Source of the DNA: Actinomadura barringtoniae | GTDB lineage: Bacteria > Actinomycetota > Actinomycetes > Streptosporangiales > Streptosporangiaceae | Direction: 5' to 3' | Assembly (NCBI RefSeq): GCF_017573505.1 | Contig: NZ_JAGEOJ010000026.1 | Coordinates: forward strand, 105,823-169,822 | Length of the DNA: 64,000 nt | Shown: in pieces, positions 46,268 to 54,159 of the stretch | Layout: each line of letters opens with the position of its first letter | How positions within the stretch are numbered: position 1 is the stretch's first letter | Notes under the pieces: model-generated | Told to the model about the DNA's origin: nothing | Seen by the model: the letters and a program-made list of their open reading frames with translations, nothing else | The model's database searches: none | Program-made: the position numbers and the translations under genes

Positions 46268-46470
46268 CGGGCTTCTCCGTCACTTGTCGGACCGGTAGCG
46301 GTTCGAGCGATTCGGGGGTTCGGGCGTTCCGTAGCGGTTCGGACAACCCTGTGACGCGGCGGTGCCACCCGTCGAGATGAGCAAGGGCGCGAACTCGTGT
46401 AGAGATCGATAAGCACCGCTTGGCCTCCCGGCCTTGGCAGCGCGGGCGGCGGCACGCAGGATGGCCGTGT

Positions 46471-47418
46471 ATGAGCGACGTGCTACTGCTGTCCGCCGCC
46501 GACGTCCACGCGGTGTTCGACGTCGGCACCGCCATCGAGTCGCAGCGGGCCGCGTTCGGCGCACTCGGGCGCGACGAGGCGCTGCTCGCGCCGCGCGCGC
46601 TGCTGCCCGCCGGTGACGACGTCGCGTTCTGCTACCTGTCACGGCTGCCGGGCACCGGTCCGGTCGCCAAGTTCGGCAGCGTGAACGCCGGCAATCCGGG
46701 ACGCGGGCTGCCGAGCGTGCACGCCATGGTGACCGTGCTCGATCCGGAGGACGGTCGGCCCGCGGCCATCATCGAGGGAACGTCGGTCACGACGTTGCGC
46801 ACGGCTGCTGCGAGTGCCGTCGCGATCGACTGTTTGGCCGTGCCGGACGCTTCGCGGCTCGCGGTCATCGGGTGTGGCGTTCAGGGGCGTGCGCATGTCG
46901 ATGCCATCCGCGCCGTGCGTGAGGTGGCGGAGGTACGGCTTTTCTCGCGTACGGCCGCCGCCGCGGAGGCCTTGGCCGCGGATTGCGGAGGACGGGTGGC
47001 CGGGAGCGCTCGGGAGGCGGTCTCGGGGGCTGACATGGTGGCGCTCTGCACGACCAGTGAGAAGCCCGTCGTGCACGGCTCGTGGCTGTCGCCGGGATGC
47101 ACGGTGGTGAGCGTCGGATCGTTCGCCCCGGACCGGACCGAGGTCGACGGTGAGCTGCTTGAACGGGCTTCGGTCGTCGTGGTCGATGACGTTGAGACTT
47201 CGCTTGAGCAGGCGGGGTCGATCGTGGCCGGAGGGCTGGCGGCGGGTGATCTGATCTCGCTCGGGTCGGTGGTCGCCGGGGTGGCCGAAGCGCGGCGTTC
47301 CGCTGACGACATCGTCTTCTACAACAGCGTTGGCCTGGGCGTTCAGGACACGGCCGCGGCGGCGCAGATCGTCGAACGTGCTCGCGCGGAGGGTGTCGGA
47401 ACGCTGCTGTCGCTCTGA
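46471..47418 (+). CDS. Ornithine cyclodeaminase/mu-crystallin family protein
   Basis: A 315-residue NAD-dependent enzyme. The substrate-domain Lys is in VAKFGSVNAGNPGRG, Arg in TTLRTAAASAVA, the Rossmann motif is AVIGCGVQGRAHVDAI and the late Asp in VGSFAPDRTEVD. The family includes ornithine cyclodeaminase (to proline), alanine dehydrogenase (AlaDH of archaea) and ketimine reductases. It is divergent from the amino-acid transporter operon, so the two may be related in function. Exact substrate unclear. Confidence 0.88.
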   Translation: MSDVLLLSAADVHAVFDVGTAIESQRAAFGALGRDEALLAPRALLPAGDDVAFCYLSRLPGTGPVAKFGSVNAGNPGRGLPSVHAMVTVLDPEDGRPAAIIEGTSVTTLRTAAASAVAIDCLAVPDASRLAVIGCGVQGRAHVDAIRAVREVAEVRLFSRTAAAAEALAADCGGRVAGSAREAVSGADMVALCTTSEKPVVHGSWLSPGCTVVSVGSFAPDRTEVDGELLERASVVVVDDVETSLEQAGSIVAGGLAAGDLISLGSVVAGVAEARRSADDIVFYNSVGLGVQDTAAAAQIVERARAEGVGTLLSL

Positions 47419-47493
47419 TCTCGGGAAAGATTGTGCGCGGCGGCGTGCAGCGAAACGGCGGTGCCGTGTGTCCCTGGCTGAGGGAGGTGCGCC

Positions 47494-48006
47494 GTGCCGA
47501 CACCCGATCCGCAGCTCGGGGCGTTCGAGGAGTTCGTCGAGCATCGCCTCCCCGCGCTCTACCGCTACGCGTGCGTGCTGACCGGCAACCGGCACGACGC
47601 GGAGGACCTGGTGCAGGAGGCGCTGACCCGTACCGGCGCGAGCTGGTGGCGGGTGCGCCGCAAGGACGACCCGGAGGGCTACGTCCGCACGGCGATGGTC
47701 CGGATCATGTCCAACCGGTGGCGGCGTTCGGGGCGCGAGGAGCTGACACCCGACCCGCCTGACCGGGGCACGCTCGACCCCGGATTCGAGCGGGTGACGG
47801 CCGACGCCGGGCTGGCCGCCGCGCTCGGCGGGCTACCGCCGCGCATGCGGGTGGTGCTGGTGCTGCGGTACGTGGAGCAGCTCGAGGACAACGAGATCGC
47901 CGCGATGCTCGGCTGCTCGCCGGGGACCGTGCGCAGCCAGGCCTCACGGGCGCTGGCCAAGCTGCGGACGGCGGCGACGACCGCCGAGGAGGACTCCCGT
48001 GGATGA
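47494..48006 (+). CDS. SigE-type ECF sigma factor
   Basis: A 170-residue ECF sigma factor. Region 2 is FEEFVEHRLPALYRYACVLTGNRHDAEDLVQEALTRT (in part), region 4 LPPRMRVVLVLRYVEQLEDNEIAAMLGCSPGTVRSQASRALAKLR (in part). This is the SigE family found in many copies in actinomycetes. It starts at GTG 47494 and overlaps the next gene by 8 bp. The overlapping membrane protein is the candidate anti-sigma partner. Confidence 0.93.
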   Translation: MPTPDPQLGAFEEFVEHRLPALYRYACVLTGNRHDAEDLVQEALTRTGASWWRVRRKDDPEGYVRTAMVRIMSNRWRRSGREELTPDPPDRGTLDPGFERVTADAGLAAALGGLPPRMRVVLVLRYVEQLEDNEIAAMLGCSPGTVRSQASRALAKLRTAATTAEEDSRG

Positions 48007-49081
48007 CCTGGAACGCGACGTCGCCGAGCAGCTGCGGACCCTCCTCGTCGCTGATCCCCCGCCTGCCGGGCTTGCCGAACGCATCCTGACCCGTACGGCC
48101 GCGCGGCGCCGCCGTCGCCGTGCTGTCGCCGCGGCCGGCGCGTTCGTGGTGTGCGGGGCTGTGGTCGTCGGGGTCGCGGGCGCTCGGAACGGCTCTGATC
48201 CCGCACCGGCGGCGGTGGCCGTGGCTCCGCCGAGTGCCGTGACGATCCAGCGTGGTCTGGCCGGTGGGCAACGGTTCAAGGCGATGGCGTTGGGGTCGGA
48301 CGGGACCGTGCTCGGCACTTCCGTCTCGGTCGGGTCCGATGGCGCGTCGGAGCCGCGTGGGGGTGTGTGGACGGCCGGACCGTCAGTCGTCGTTCCGCGT
48401 CGGGTGCAGAGCACCGGCGCCGGGTCGCTGCCTTATCTGTGGACGATGGCCGTCGGGGATCGCGTGCAGGTGTGGCCTGAGGGCGAGCGGCTGAAGTGCC
48501 TCGGGCCGAACGGCGTCGTGCGGACGATCGGGGACGGCTGGAGCGGGCGCGATCGGTTCTATACCGAGCGAGGGCTGGTCGTGTGGGGGCGCGTGGGCGG
48601 CCGGGGCGTGGCGGTGGCTTCCGGGTGCGACGGCCCTACCCGGACGATCCTGGTGAAGGGACTCCTGAAGGGCTTCTCCTACCCGCTCGCCTTCGTGAGC
48701 GATGGCGTGAAGACCTGGCAGGTGGACGTCCGTTCGGGCGCGAAGTCCGCAGTGCCTCGCGCGCCGCGTTCACCGGACGAGATCGCGGCCGGGCCGAACG
48801 CGATCGCCTGGGTGGTCGGCGATGACCTCACGATCCGCGACCGCGCGACCGGCGCCGAACGTTCCGTACGCCTGCCCGCTTACGAGAGCAGCTCGAACCA
48901 GGTCAGCGTCGGTGCCCACGTGGTCGTCTACTCCGGGGACGACGAGGACGGCGATGGGGGCCGGGCGCGCGTCTATGACGTGCGGACCGGCTCGTACGCC
49001 GATGAACGCGGTCCGGCGCTGGCGGCGGGTGGCTGGCTGCTGGTGCAGGCCGGTGACGTCTACAAGCTGAGCCGTCGCTAA
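47999..49081 (+). CDS. Membrane protein coupled to the ECF sigma factor, candidate anti-sigma
   Basis: A 360-residue type II membrane protein. A cytoplasmic N-terminus of about 42 residues (LERDVAEQLRTLLVADPPPAGLAERILTR, in part) is followed by an Arg-rich stop and a single helix (AVAAAGAFVVCGAVVVGVAG). The outer part has repeated beta strands such as VGDRVQVWPEG, GVKTWQVDV and GDDLTIRDRATGAE, likely a propeller. No zinc motif. Overlap with the sigma gene and the topology fit an anti-sigma/sensor; that is inference from position. Confidence 0.8.
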   Translation: MDDLERDVAEQLRTLLVADPPPAGLAERILTRTAARRRRRRAVAAAGAFVVCGAVVVGVAGARNGSDPAPAAVAVAPPSAVTIQRGLAGGQRFKAMALGSDGTVLGTSVSVGSDGASEPRGGVWTAGPSVVVPRRVQSTGAGSLPYLWTMAVGDRVQVWPEGERLKCLGPNGVVRTIGDGWSGRDRFYTERGLVVWGRVGGRGVAVASGCDGPTRTILVKGLLKGFSYPLAFVSDGVKTWQVDVRSGAKSAVPRAPRSPDEIAAGPNAIAWVVGDDLTIRDRATGAERSVRLPAYESSSNQVSVGAHVVVYSGDDEDGDGGRARVYDVRTGSYADERGPALAAGGWLLVQAGDVYKLSRR

Positions 49082-49092
49082 CGGCTCGCCCG

Positions 49093-50433
49093 CTAAGGGG
49101 CTAGAGGCAGGCGGAGGACGAAGCGGGCACCGCGCGGGCTGTCCTCGATGGTGAGCGTTCCGCCGTGCGCGCGGGCGACCTCGCGGGCGATCGGCAGGCC
49201 GAGACCGGTGCCGTTCGCGTCCCTGCTGAGGGCTTCGTCGAGGCGGGCGAAGCGCTGGAAGACGCGTTCCCGGTCGGCCGGAGCGATGCCGGAACCGTCG
49301 TCGGTCACCTCGAGGACCGCGCTGTCGCCATCCGCCCGTACGGTGACGTCAACGCGTTCGGTGGCGTGGCGTTCGGCGTTGTCCAGCAGGTTCGTGAGCA
49401 GGCGCGCCAGGCGCAGGCGGTCGCCGCGCACGACGACGTTGCGGTCGAGCCGGGGACGCAACTCCTTGTCGCGCGGCGTACGGGCCAGCTCGGTGGAGAC
49501 CAGCTCGCCGAGGTCGATCCTGTCCTGCGGCGGCTCGGCGCTCGCGTCCAGCCGGGCGAGCTCCAGCAGGTCGGACACGATCGCGTTCAGCCGGTCGAGG
49601 CTGCCGAGGACCGCCTCGCCCACGCGGGGCCAGTCGGCGTCCTCCGGATACATCAGCGCCTCCTCGACCTGCGTGCGCGCGCCGGTGATCGGGCTGCGCA
49701 GGTCGTGCGAGGCGTCGGAGGTGAAGCGGCGCTGCTGCTCGATCGCGGCGTCCAGCCGGTCCAGGGTGGCGTTGGCCGACTCGGCGAGCGCGCGCAGCTC
49801 GTCCCGGTTGGCCGGAACGGGAACGCGGCGGCCCGACTCGGTCGCGGTGATCTCCGCGAGCTCGGCCCGGATCGCGTCCACCGGGGCGAGCGTGCGGTCG
49901 ACCGTACGCCAGGTCATGATCCCGACCATCAGCACGACGAGCAGGGCGCCGCAGATGATGAAGACGCACAGGCCGGCGCTGCCGTACCAGGGCGTGAGCG
50001 GGTTGGCGGCGTACACGATCCAGTCGCCGTCGGACTGGTAGACGCGGAACGACACGACCGTCATGCAGCCGTCCATCCCGTGCGGCGGGCAGAGCGACCG
50101 GCTGGCGTACACGCTCTTCTCCGACGGCCTGAAGTCGGCGATGCGCGCCTTGCCGGTCAGGTCGGAGGTCGAGGCGACCACGCGGGCCTGCGCGTTCAGC
50201 ACCTGCACGCTGGCGTCGTCGGAGCCCGGCAGGATCGGGGGCAGCGTGCCCCGCTTGATCACGTGCACGGTCTCCAGCGCGGTGGAGGTCGTCTTCTCCT
50301 GCTCGTAGTCCACGATCCGGCCGCGCACCCCGACGATCACGAGCATGACGATGACGGCGCCGAGCAGCGCCGCGATCGTCGTGGTCACGAGGGTCATGCG
50401 GACCCGTATGGACCATGTGTGCCGTCTGGTCAC
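49093..50433 (-). CDS. HAMP-containing sensor histidine kinase, no adjacent response regulator
   Basis: A 446-residue kinase. Two membrane helices (about 10-35 and 149-174) flank an outer domain of about 115 residues with two cysteines (SLCPPHGMDGCM). HAMP follows, then the dimerisation domain FTSDASHDLRSPITGAR (phospho His) and ATPase motifs LLTNLLDNAERHA, VTDDGSGI and GTGLGLPI. The GTG at 50433 has GGGAGG five bases upstream. There is no response regulator on either side, so its partner must be elsewhere. Confidence 0.92.
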   Translation of the reverse strand: MTRRHTWSIRVRMTLVTTTIAALLGAVIVMLVIVGVRGRIVDYEQEKTTSTALETVHVIKRGTLPPILPGSDDASVQVLNAQARVVASTSDLTGKARIADFRPSEKSVYASRSLCPPHGMDGCMTVVSFRVYQSDGDWIVYAANPLTPWYGSAGLCVFIICGALLVVLMVGIMTWRTVDRTLAPVDAIRAELAEITATESGRRVPVPANRDELRALAESANATLDRLDAAIEQQRRFTSDASHDLRSPITGARTQVEEALMYPEDADWPRVGEAVLGSLDRLNAIVSDLLELARLDASAEPPQDRIDLGELVSTELARTPRDKELRPRLDRNVVVRGDRLRLARLLTNLLDNAERHATERVDVTVRADGDSAVLEVTDDGSGIAPADRERVFQRFARLDEALSRDANGTGLGLPIAREVARAHGGTLTIEDSPRGARFVLRLPLAP

Positions 50434-50540
50434 CCGACCTCCCGTAGGCGAGGAAACCACCCGGCAGGCAGGTCTCAACCCGGGATCCGGTCATCTGTTG
50501 AGCAAGACCGGACAGGGCACGGCAAAGAAGATCACCGGGT

Positions 50541-50588
50541 CGGCCGACAGACCGGCCGAAAGACCGGCCGACAGACCGGCCGGCAGAG
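50541..50588. repeat. Four 12-bp tandem repeats upstream of the histidine kinase
   Basis: Units of CGGCCGACAGAC start at 50541, 50553, 50565 and 50577 (the last diverges). CGGCCG is self-complementary in each. They lie between the kinase and the phosphodiesterase gene. Confidence 0.75.
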
Positions 50589-50659
50589 ACGGCCCACGGC
50601 GAGCCCCGGAGCGGAAGGAGATCGGGGCTCGCCGCAGGCCTGGCCTCTGGTGACGCGTT

Positions 50660-50693
50660 CGCCTAGGCGTTCGCCTAGGCGTTCGCCTAGGCG
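50660..50693. repeat. Three CGCCTAGGCG palindromes in 12-bp tandem repeats, containing the stop codon of the phosphodiesterase
   Basis: The 10-bp palindrome occurs at 50660, 50672 and 50684. The third includes the TAG of the gene at 50687. In the gene's frame each unit reads Asn-Ala-stop-Ala, so the stop is repeated in frame. Confidence 0.85.
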
Positions 50694-51604
50694 TTGGTAC
50701 GGGCGTTCAGCACGCGGGCCAGCACGTCGGGCTTGTTGGAGATGACCCCGTCCACGCCGTAGCCGAGCACGCGGCGCATCGACCCCGTGCCGTCCACCGT
50801 CCAGGTGAAGATCTCCATCTTCTGCCGGTGGATGGCGCGGACGTAGGCAGGGCTGATGTCGGTGTAGGTCGCGTTGATCTGGTCGGCCCACTTGCCGAGC
50901 GAGGGCAGCTGCGAGGTCCTCGGCGTACCCAGCAGGGCGATCGGCACCTTCGGCAGCAGCCGGTGGAACCGCCGCGCCGAGGTCCAGTCGAACGACTGGA
51001 CGATGAGCCGCCGCTCGCGCGGGTCGGGGCGCAGCCAGGCGCTGTTGTGCTTGAGCTCGGTCGCGATGCGGCGCTCGATGCCCGGGTAGAGGGACGGGTT
51101 CTTGATCTCCAGCAGCGCACCCAGGCCGCTGCCCTTCATGGCGCGCAGGGCCTCGCCCAGCGTCGGCACACGAGTGCGCTTGTACCTGGACCCGAACCAC
51201 GAGCCCGCGTCGAGCCTCTTGACCTGGGCGAGCGTGAGGCTCTTGACCCGGTACGAGTGGCCGGGATAGACCGACTCGACGTTCGTCGTACGGGCCAGCG
51301 TCGCGTCGTGCATCAGGACCAGCTTGTGGTCCTTGGTCTCCTGCACGTCGAACTCGAAGAGGTTCGCGTGCTTGGAGCGTGCCATCTTGAAGCCGACGAT
51401 CGTGTTCTCGGGCGCCAGCGAGGCGGCGCCGCGATGCCCGACGTTCGCGGGCCTGGCCTTGGCGGCCTTGGTCTTCGGGAGGGGCAGGGGGACGGTCGCG
51501 GAGGGGGCGGCGGCGATCGCGGGCGGGACGGCGATGGCCGACGGGACGGCGATGGCCGACACGGCCACCGTGCTGGCGAGGGGCAGACCGATCCGGCGGA
51601 GCAT
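50687..51604 (-). CDS. Secreted glycerophosphodiester phosphodiesterase
   Basis: A 305-residue enzyme that hydrolyses glycerophosphodiesters. A Sec signal peptide (residues about 1-33) is followed by a Pro/Lys linker and the GDPD barrel: HRGA (57-60), ENT (66-68), the metal-binding Glu84 and Asp86 in FEFDVQ and HD (99-100). Catalytic histidines are His57 and His99. ATG 51604 has GAGG five bases upstream; GTG 51610 is an alternative. The 3' end is formed by a 12-bp repeat that carries the stop codon. Confidence 0.92.
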   Translation of the reverse strand: MLRRIGLPLASTVAVSAIAVPSAIAVPPAIAAAPSATVPLPLPKTKAAKARPANVGHRGAASLAPENTIVGFKMARSKHANLFEFDVQETKDHKLVLMHDATLARTTNVESVYPGHSYRVKSLTLAQVKRLDAGSWFGSRYKRTRVPTLGEALRAMKGSGLGALLEIKNPSLYPGIERRIATELKHNSAWLRPDPRERRLIVQSFDWTSARRFHRLLPKVPIALLGTPRTSQLPSLGKWADQINATYTDISPAYVRAIHRQKMEIFTWTVDGTGSMRRVLGYGVDGVISNKPDVLARVLNARTNA

Positions 51605-51782
51605 GATCACCTCATGGGGGTCGGAGGGGGCCGCCTCTAACTCTTGAGCCGCTTCATGACACGCAAGTAAAGGGATGGTAGCGGATCGTGTAACCGCAGT
51701 GACGTTCCGCAGCCATTTCCTTGCCCATAGACCCCCGGACGCCCCCCGTTCGTCACCCGTTCAGCCGCGCCGCGAACCGGCG

Positions 51783-53558
51783 TCAGGCGGGGTGCGGCGG
51801 GTCGGCGGGGCGGGGTTGGGGTGGGCGAGGTGGAACGGCGGTGGGGGCGGGGGGTTGCTCTGGAACTACGAGGGGGGTGACCTCTGCGGGGGGTGTGCGG
51901 GGGAAGCTGAGGGGGGCACGGATGGCGCGGCGGATACCTCGGCGTACGCGGGGGCGGCGGAGGCGGCGACGGCGGCCACCGCCGTCGGGGGAGGCGATCT
52001 CGGGGATGACGCGCGGGCGCGGGGTGGCGAGGCGGGTCTGGCGGCTGCGGCCGCGCAGGGTGACGGGCTTGCCGACGTCCCACTCGTCGGCCTCGGCGAG
52101 GTGCGCGAGCTCCAGGACGGTGCCCGAGGCGAGGACGCGGCCGGGCGAGACCTTGGCCAGGTCGCTGAGGCGGGCGGCCTCGTTCACCGGGTCGCCGATG
52201 ACGGTGTACTCGAAGCGCTGCTCGGCGCCGATGTAGCCGGCGACGACCGGGCCGGCGGAGACGCCGATCCCGGCGATCAGCTGCGGGACCTCATCGGTCA
52301 GGCGTACGGCCAGGTCGCGGGCGGCGCCGAGGGCCGCGCCCGCCGGGTCCTCCAGCTCGGCCGGGGCGCCGAAGATCGCGAGCGCGGCGTCGCCCTCGAA
52401 CTTGTTGATCCAGCCGCCGTGGCCGTTGACGGCCTCGACGACGACGCCGAAGAACAGGTTGAGCAGCACGACGACCTCGTCGGGCGCGCGGGTCTCGGCG
52501 AGCGTGGTGGAGCCGGCGATGTCGACGAACAGGACGGCGACCTCGCGGGTCTCGCCGCCGAGCTCGATGTCGCGTTCGAAGGCGAGGTCGGCGACGTCCT
52601 CACCGACGTGGCGTCCGAACAGGTCGCGAAGGCGGGCGTTCTCGCGCAGGCCCGCGACCATGTGGTTGAAGCCCGCCTGGAGCTGCCCGATCTCGCTGGC
52701 GTCGTACACCTCGACCTCGGTGTCCAGGTCGCCCTTCTCCACCTGGGCCATGCCGCGCCGTACGGACTTGATCGGGTCGGCGATGGCGCGGATCGCGATG
52801 TAGATGATCGGGAGGCCGACCAGCAGGGCCACCGCGCCCAGGCCGAGGATCGTGATCGACAGCTGCGTCGCCTTGATCCCGGGGACGGCCAGCGCGGCGA
52901 TCCCGACGCACATCAGGCCGAAGATCGGGACGGCCGTGCCGAGCGCCCAGGCCAGGACCACCCGGGTGATCGCGCCGGGCAGCTTGATGCGGCGGGGCCG
53001 TTCGGTGGCCAGAACGAGGGCCGCGGCGGGGCGCAGCAGGCGTTCGGACAGCAGGTAGACCACCGTGCAGGTGGTCATCGCGCCGAGGATCGCGGTCAGG
53101 CCGACCTTCACGGCCAGGCGGGGCGTGAAGAGCATCAGGTCGATCACGAACCAGCCGATCGCGCCGATCATCCAGCCCGCGCCGAGGACGAGCGCGACGC
53201 GGAGGGGGCCGAGCAGCACGGCCCGGCGTTGCTGCTGGTCGGGCACGCCGCCCTCGCGTACGAGCCGGATGACCGGAAGCCAGAGCCGGAAGCCGATGTA
53301 GAGGGCGAGGGGCATGGCGGCGATCGGGTAGCCGAAGAGCGCGAGCGCGTTCACGAGGTGAGCCTGGTCGGCGTTCTCCAGCGGCGGGTCGGGGACCACG
53401 AACGTGGCCATGAGCAGCACGACCAGCAGACCGCCGGTGTTGGCGACCGCGACCACGACGAGGAGGACCCAGCGCACGCGGACCTCGAGCATCGTGCGGG
53501 GAACCCCGGGGAGTTCCTCCAGCCGGGCACTCAGACTTCGGGCCAAGGCCTTGCCCAC
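51783..53558 (-). CDS. Membrane class III adenylate/guanylate cyclase
   Basis: A 591-residue protein. About six membrane helices (residues 28-255) are followed by a HAMP linker (DPIKSVRRGMAQVEKGDLDTEVEVYD, in part) and a cyclase catalytic domain (about 335-500): first metal Asp in VLFVDIAGST, second Asp in KFEGDAALAIFG, and GDPVNEAARL with the transition-state Asn. It makes cAMP (or cGMP) from ATP/GTP. The C-terminal tail of about 90 residues is Arg- then Pro-rich. Start GTG 53558. Divergent from the ABC-F leader. Confidence 0.92.
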   Translation of the reverse strand: MGKALARSLSARLEELPGVPRTMLEVRVRWVLLVVVAVANTGGLLVVLLMATFVVPDPPLENADQAHLVNALALFGYPIAAMPLALYIGFRLWLPVIRLVREGGVPDQQQRRAVLLGPLRVALVLGAGWMIGAIGWFVIDLMLFTPRLAVKVGLTAILGAMTTCTVVYLLSERLLRPAAALVLATERPRRIKLPGAITRVVLAWALGTAVPIFGLMCVGIAALAVPGIKATQLSITILGLGAVALLVGLPIIYIAIRAIADPIKSVRRGMAQVEKGDLDTEVEVYDASEIGQLQAGFNHMVAGLRENARLRDLFGRHVGEDVADLAFERDIELGGETREVAVLFVDIAGSTTLAETRAPDEVVVLLNLFFGVVVEAVNGHGGWINKFEGDAALAIFGAPAELEDPAGAALGAARDLAVRLTDEVPQLIAGIGVSAGPVVAGYIGAEQRFEYTVIGDPVNEAARLSDLAKVSPGRVLASGTVLELAHLAEADEWDVGKPVTLRGRSRQTRLATPRPRVIPEIASPDGGGRRRRLRRPRVRRGIRRAIRAPLSFPRTPPAEVTPLVVPEQPPAPTAVPPRPPQPRPADPPHPA

Positions 53559-53690
53559 ACCGTCACCCCCGCCGCCGCCCTTGTCCGGCCGAGTTCTCGT
53601 CCGAACTCACGATAGAACGCGAGACGCTCAAGACCCACGATCATCACCAGGGTATGACGACCGTCACAGGCTGGGGAATGAACGTTTGTG

Positions 53691-53696
53691 TATCCT
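53691..53696 (+). promoter_or_regulatory. -10 element of the ABC-F transcript
   Basis: TATCCT. The transcript start expected about 7 bases later coincides with the ATG of the 15-codon leader ORF (53704), so that ORF would be leaderless. No good -35 is visible; GGAAT at 53675 lacks the matching partner of a SigR promoter. Confidence 0.5.
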
Positions 53697-53703
53697 GACG
53701 TGC

Positions 53704-53751
53704 ATGGGAACTCTGTGCAGCACTCTCCAGTTCGGGGTGTTCTACCTCTAG
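53704..53751 (+). CDS. 15-residue upstream leader peptide of the ABC-F gene
   Basis: MGTLCSTLQFGVFYL then TAG. It lies 408 bp ahead of the ABC-F start on the same strand and directly after a -10 element. Short, aromatic-ended upstream peptides in front of ribosome-protection ABC-F or Erm genes are classic sensors of antibiotic-stalled ribosomes (ribosome-mediated attenuation). There is no Shine-Dalgarno, in line with a leaderless start. Evidence is position and form; no biochemical motif can be proven. The peptide is too short for standard gene finders. Confidence 0.65.
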   Translation: MGTLCSTLQFGVFYL

Positions 53752-53907
53752 CCTCCCGCGCCGCCGCGGCCCTCTGAGCGCCGCGTTCGCCGGTTGAAGG
53801 CTCACCGCCCCGTCGCTGCCGGGTGTCTGCTCTCCCTCGCATCCTTTGTGTTCTCCGTGCGCATGCCGCCGTCCATGTTCGTGTGGCGGCTCAGTTCGCT
53901 GCGCGTG

Positions 53908-54034
53908 TTCCGCGCTGCGTGTGCGCGTGTTCCGCGCTGCGTGTGAACGTGTTCCGCGCTGCGCGTGCGCGTGTTCCGCGCTGCGTGTGCTTCCGCGCTG
54001 CGTGTGAACGTGTTCCGCGCATGCTCTGCGCGTT
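53908..54034 (+). repeat. Six 22-bp tandem repeats in the ABC-F leader
   Basis: The core TTCCGCGC starts at 53908, 53930, 53952, 53974, 53991 and 54013: spacing 22, except one unit that lost 5 bp. Typical unit text is TTCCGCGCTGCGTGTGAACG plus two bases. GCGC-rich units can pair with each other in RNA, so the leader can take several alternative folds. Confidence 0.85.
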
Positions 54035-54110
54035 TGGATGCGGTTTTGCGCGACCTCGTACGACCATGCGCGACCCCGGTGAGCGGATCAGCCAGTCCTA
54101 GATCCGATTC

Positions 54111-54133
54111 CCCGGCCGTTCCGTACGGCCGGG
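54111..54133 (+). promoter_or_regulatory. Hairpin next to the ABC-F ribosome binding site
   Basis: CCCGGCCGT (54111-54119) and ACGGCCGGG (54125-54133) form a perfect 9-bp stem with loop TCCGT. It ends 12 bases before GGAGG (54146-54150). It could be the attenuator terminator or control access to the start. Confidence 0.6.
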
Positions 54134-54159
54134 CGCACGTCAGCTGGAGGTCGAACCAC

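Noticed and set aside
50541..50693. CRISPR array
   Set aside because: The tandem repeats are 12 bp, contiguous and without unique spacers; no cas genes are in the window.
53675..53703. GGAAT as a SigR-type -35 for the ABC-F transcript
   Set aside because: The needed GTT at the right spacing is absent, whereas TATCCT fits a housekeeping -10.
53823..54101. Cys/Arg/Ala-rich open frame over the 22-bp repeats
   Set aside because: It is only the repeat read as protein; unit length 22 shifts frame each copy and no start site is convincing.
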